Positions 15,901 through 21,900 of a stretch of 24,833 nucleotides of DNA are shown one piece after another. The first letter of the stretch is position 1. Each line of letters begins with the position of its first letter. Made by a program: the position numbers and the translations under genes. The DNA comes from CAZRIP01 sp964600165 (lineage in GTDB: Bacteria > Elusimicrobiota > Elusimicrobia > UBA1565 > UBA9628), in assembly GCA_964600165.1 (NCBI GenBank), contig CAZRIP010000054.1, forward strand, positions 1 through 24,833, in the 5' to 3' direction. The notes below the pieces were generated by a model, which was not told the origin of the DNA, did not search any database, and was given only the letters and a program-made list of their open reading frames with translations.

Positions 15901-18900
15901 GCTTTTGGTCGAGCCGCAAGACCTCGACGCGCGTGCCGAAGGTCGAGCCGAGATCCTCGACGCGGACCCCGTCGTTGAGGCCGATGACCCGCAGATGCCG
16001 GCGCGAGACGGGATTGTCGAAGGCGAAGCGGCCCGCGACGCCGCGGCCCAACTCGATCGTCTCGCCCGCGGCGATCGGCTGGAACCGGTTCAGCGGATCG
16101 GCCGGATCGACGATCGCGCGCTCCGCGCTCGGATCGAGCCGGCTCGCGAGCTCCGGGTAGCGCGCCTGGATGTCGGCGCGCGAGAGAATCTCCAACGCGC
16201 GGCCCTTCTCGCCTCCGAGGCTGACCTTGAGGGGCGCGTCGTAGCGGAAGACCTTGGGCTGGTTCGGCGCGAGGTCGACGAGGCCGGGCTCGCGCGGCGC
16301 GGCGGGCTTCGGCGGCGCCTGGATCCGCCCCTTGATCGGGTCGTAGCCGTCGGCCGGGTAGAAGTCGCGGCCGTCAAGCAGAGACCGCTCGAAGAACGGC
16401 TTGAGGCTCGCGGGCGCGGCGGTCTGCAGGATGATGTCGAGGTATCCTGGATGGCGGATCGACAGGCCGAGCCGGTTGACCATCGAGTTCATCATCGGGC
16501 CGTAGAGCCCCCAGTTGCCGCTCTCGAACTGGCGGAACGCCGCGGCGACGCGGCCGAAGTCGACGACGGCGCCCAGCGCCTCGCCGCGCAGCGCCCGGTA
16601 GCGCGGATCGGAGGGATAATTCGGATCGGACGCGCGCAGCGCCTCCATCTTGGCCGCGAGCTCGGAGAACCGCGCGGCGTGGCCCTCGAGGACCTTGTAG
16701 TAGGTCTCGCGCATGCCGGGCACGGAGCGATCGGGGTAGTAGTACGTCTCGCCGTAGAAATGCGCCGACATCTTCTCGGGGATGCCGGGCAGGTCGACGG
16801 GCCCGTCGGGCAGGGGCTCGAGGCCGTAGTACTTCTTGACGAAGTCCCGCGAGCGGCCGGCGCGGCCGTTGCGCGGCGCTCCGCCCTCCATGTACTGGCC
16901 GCCCTGCCCCTTGCCGATGTCGTTGTCGCCGGCGTAGAGGCGGTGCATCTCCTCCATCACGTCTCGCAGCGGGCGAGCTCCCTGCTCGCCGCTCAGCCAG
17001 CGGTTGAAGACGTCGTTGGCCTTGCGCGAGTTCTCCACGAACTTGGGCGACTCCGGATAATCGGGCGTGCGGTTGAAGCGCTGCTCGCCGCGCAGCCGGC
17101 GGGCCTCGGGCGAGTCCGCGACGCGGATGTCCGCCGCGTCGATGCGCGTGCCGTAGCGCGAACCGAGGTCCTCGACGCGGACGCCTCCGTCGAGTCCCGT
17201 GAGGCGGAGATGGCTGCGCGAGACGGACTGGTCGAAGCGGAAGCGCCCGTACGTGTTCTCGCGCCCGAGCTCGATGACCTCGCCGCGGCGGATCCCCTTG
17301 AATTGCGCCGTGTCGAGCGGATCGAGCACGACGAAGCGGATCGCGGGGTCCGGCAGTCGGCGCGCCATCTCCGGATAGCGGGCGGCGGCGTCGGCGACGG
17401 ACAGCACCTCGAGGGCGCGGCCGCGCCCGTCGTCGAGCCCGAGGAGGAGCTTGATCGGGCCCTCGTAAGGCAGGACCTCCGGGCGGTTGGCGAAGACGAG
17501 GCGCGCGTCGTCGCCAGCGCCCACGCCCATCGGCCGCGCCGTCGGCTCGGCGGGCGGCGTCTTCTTTTGAGGGAAGTCCTCGCGCAGCCGGCGCACGAGC
17601 TCGGCGTGCTCGTAGAACCGCGACCACTCCTTCAAATACGTCTCGCGCGGCAGCATCAGCAGCTTGACCGGCTCCGTGCCCGCGACGCGGATGTCGACGC
17701 TGCGCGGGTTCTCGGTCACGGGGCCGATCTCGCCGAACGGCACGCCCTCGCGCAGCGGGAACGCCTCGTAGCCCTTGCCGACGAGCGCCTCGAGCTTCGA
17801 GCCGGCAGGCAGCTCGAGCGGGATGTAGACGTAGTTCGCCGGCGCCCCCTGCACCGTCACGATGGAGGTGGGCTCGAGGGTGACGACGCGCGCGCCTTTG
17901 AGCGCGGCGCGCTGATCCATCCCCTCGGTAGGACGGCCCCCGTCGCGGACCTTGGCCCAGAGCAAGGCGTCGAGGTCGGCGCGCGCGTCGAGCGGCTTGC
18001 CGGACTCGTAATGGTCCAGCTCGAGCTTCGCGCCCTTGCGCGTGATCAGGATGTCGACCGCTTTCTGCCGGGGCGGGTCCTCGATGCGGATCTCGAGCGG
18101 CTCGTCTCCGGTGAGCTTGCCCGCCTTCTTGAGCTCGGGCAGCTTGTCCGCGTAGATCTTTCGCAGCGCCGCGGCGACCTGCTCCGTGAAGCCCCGGCCG
18201 GCGTCTCCGCGCTCGTCGAGCGCGCGCTGGATCACGATCTCGCGGCCCTGCACTCCATCGAAGCTGCCCGCGAAGTCGAGGTAGACGTCGAAGAAGATGT
18301 GCGCCGTCGCCTCAGCGACCGTCTTCTGCGCCTCGGGCGAGCCGTAGCGGGCGCGCTGCGTGCCCATCTCGAGCTCGCCGCGCTCGTTGATCCTCGTCAC
18401 GCGCGTGTTCGCCTCTCCGATCGAGAACGGGTTGTCCGAGACCGTCGTGTACTTGCGGCCGGAGATCGGGTCGGCGAACCAGTAGATCGCCCGCCCGGTC
18501 CGCGCGTCGACGCTTATGTTGGCTCCGGTCAGGCTGCGGAAGTCGTAGGCGCCGCGGTAGCGGAACGCGTCGCCGGAGCGCACGGAGCGGATCGCGTCGA
18601 CGACGTCGCCCGAGAGCTCCGGGGCGTCCGTGATCCAGCGGTAGGAGTTCTCGAAGCCGCCCGCGCGCTCGTAATAGCGCGCGATCGAAAAATCGGGGCG
18701 GTCGGCCTCGGAGAGCCCGGTCTCGGCGCGCGCCGTCTTTTGCATCTCGGAGCGCAGCGCCGCGGGGTCGTCTAAAACGCGGAGAGGAACGTTGGACTTC
18801 GAGTGCCCGTAAGACATCGACAGGATCTCGCGCACCACCTGTTCCGGAGGTTGCGAGAGCTTGCCCTGGGAGTCCAGCTCCAAGACGCGGCGTCCGAGCG

Positions 18901-21900
18901 GGCCGGCCATGACGTCCTTGACGACGTGATCGAAGCCTCCACGGAAGGCCTCTTGCGCGGCGCGGTGAGGATGGAACTTCCGGCCGACGGCGCTCAGATC
19001 CTGCATCCACATGTCGTGCATCGCGCCGAGCGAGCCCGCGACGTGCTCCATGAACTCGGCGCGATCGCCCTGGCGCGGCTCGATGATGCCGGACTTCATC
19101 GCCTGGCGCAGCGCGTCGACGGAGTTGTTGATCGTGTTCCACTTGTGCGTGTCGCCATGGTCCGCGTAATACGCCGGATGATTTGAGCCCGACTTCTCGA
19201 ACTCCGGGTCGAAGGCCAGCGTCTCGAGCTGGCCCGCCGCCTTGGCGTTCTCGTAGAAGCCCCGCGTGTAGACGTCGAGCGCGTCGCTGATCGTGCCCAC
19301 GCGCGGCGCGGAAGGCGACTGCGGCTTGTCCGACGGCGAGCGGCGCTCGCCGCGGACGACGGCCTTCTGCGGCTCAGAGAGCTCGGGCTCTCTTTCGATG
19401 AGCTTGGCGACGAACGAGAGCATCTCGGCCGCCGCGCGCGTGATGATGCCCCGCGCCGCCGCCGGCGCGAGCGGCGGGGCGATCGGCGAGGCGAGCTGGG
19501 CGTTCGCCGCGACCTCCTCGTCGTCCTCGTAGACCGCCGCCTTGCCGTGCGTCTCGCCGATGCTGTCGACGTAGGCGTCGTTGCGCTCGTTCTTGACCTT
19601 CTCGACGGCCTCGCTGGCGCGCTGGACGGCCTCGTCGTAAGCCATCACGCCGCGGCGCGCGCCTTCGACGCGCGCGATCGCGCCCGTGACGGTCCCGATT
19701 CGCGCCGGGTCCTTGCCGCTGCGCGCCGCCTCTTCCGCGATCCAAGCGCGGACCTGCTTGACCTGGGAGTCGGTAGGCTCGCCGCCGAAGACGGAGCGCG
19801 CCGCCGCGCGGGAGATCGGGTCATCCTTCGCCAGACGCTCATCGAGCCTGCGCGCGAAGAGCTCGAGCGCCGCGTCGGAGCCCGGCGCGTGGAACTCCTT
19901 GGCGATGTCGCGCGCCGCGCGCGTCTCGCCGCGCGCGCCGAGCTCCCGCGCGACGTCGGCCTGGACTTCCTTGACGACGCGGCCGAACTCCAAAAGCACG
20001 GCGTCGCCGGCCTCGTGGCCGAGCTTGGGGTGGTCGTTGACCGCCTTGAAGTTGTCGATCTCGAACTTGTAAACGTGGTCGAACTTGCGCAGGATCGCCG
20101 GCATGTTGTCCCGGATCGCCTCGCGGTTGCCCAGACCGGTCTGCGGGTCGGTCTGAAGGGCTTCGAGATATTTGACGCGATCCGCCGGCTTGAGGCGGGC
20201 CAGGGCGCGCTCGTAGGCCTCGTCCGCGACGGTCGAGCGGCGGCGCGCCGGCTTCTCGCCGGCCGGCAGCTTCGCGTTGTCGAGGACCGTGATCCCGCCG
20301 CCCGGCTTGATCTCCACCGAGACGCGGCTCTTGCCCGAGTCCTTCGAGACCGCCAGCGCGCGGTCGGCTCTCTTGGCCGCGCGGTCGATGACCTCCATCG
20401 GCGTCGCGTCCGGCCTCGGGACGATCTGCGCCACGCCCGCCGAGCTGGTGCCGACTTTACGCCGGACATCGGCCTCGTCGATGGGCTTGGTCTTGTCCTT
20501 GGCCTTCGCCTTCGCGTCGACGACGCCCTGGTCGCGGATCGCCTCCATCACCTCGGCGGTCCCGCCCTCGATCCCATGGGTGCGCTTGAACTGCGCCAGG
20601 ACTTCGCCCAGCTCGAGATCGCGCGCGCGGAAACGCTCGCCCGCGGCCTGGATCGCCAGCCCGACCTCGACACCGCGGCCCTTTTCCGTGAAGAAAAGGA
20701 TCTCCTCGCCGCCCTTGCGCACGATCTCGACCGGGCCCGCGCCGGCCCGCTCGGCGGCGTGGGCGGCGTTGCCGACCAGGCGCGCCAGGACCTCGTCGGC
20801 CATCAGGCCGCCGACGGTGTCGCCGTATTTGGCCTTGAGCGCGCGGTTGACCGAGCCGAAGTAGTCGCCGTCCATCATCACCACGTCGCCGTACTTGGCC
20901 TGGAGCTCGGCCGCGTGCGCCTGCAGATACTTGTTGTTCTTGATCTGCGTCAGTTTGTCGGTGTAGAAGCGCTCGAGCAGCGGCTCGGCGACCTCGCGCG
21001 GATAGCTCTCGAGGAACGGCGGGCGCGTCCCGCCGGGCGGGAACGACGCGTTCGCGCCGTCGGCCAGCGTCTCGATGGCCTCGGCGCCGAGCTTGAACGG
21101 CTGATCCGCGTCGTCCGTCGGACGAGGCGCCTTGCCCCAGTCCGCCAGCTCGCGCTGCGCGGCTTCGTGCGCTCTCTTGGCGATCTGGAAGTCGTTGTCG
21201 CCGATCTCGAAATTCTCCTGGGAGGTCTCGACGGCCTCGACGCGCTCCGGCGTGCGCCCGCGCCGCAGGTCGCTCTTGGCTTTCGCCAGCGCCTGCTCGA
21301 GTTCGAACCGGCTGTCGGAGGCCGCGTTGAAGACCTTCTCGGCGGCGGCGACTTTCTCGACGAGCCCGGCCGGCGGCTCTCCGGCGCCGACGGCGCGCAG
21401 GAGCGGAGCGCGGCCCGGAAGCTCGCGCGCGGCGGGCCGCGGACGGAACTCGAGGATCTTGGCTCCTTGACGCGGCGCGGCGTCGAAGGTGAAGCCCGCC
21501 GCCTCGGCGCCGAAGGCCGTGAAGCGGCCGCGGATCTGCGGGATCAGCTCCGCGACCTTGACGGAGACGACCTTGGAGTCGAAGCCTCCCCGCTCGTCGC
21601 GCACGCGGATGTTCGGATCGGCCATGTCGACGACGGCCTCGGTGCGGCCGGTGACGGGATCGCGCAGCATCCTGAAGTTTGAGAGATTGACCATGTGCGC
21701 GCCGCCGCTATTCCCGGTCACCGCGTCGGGCTTCGTGTTGAGCAGCACGGAGACTTGGCGATCCGTGCCGGCGATCTCGGTGAAGAGGTCTCCTCTATCG
21801 ACGGCGGCGGCTTTCAAGCCGAAGCTCTCGGCGAGCTTCGGGATCCATTCGCGCATCTGCTCCGGGGTCATCCCGAAGCGCTCGATCTCGCCGATTAACC

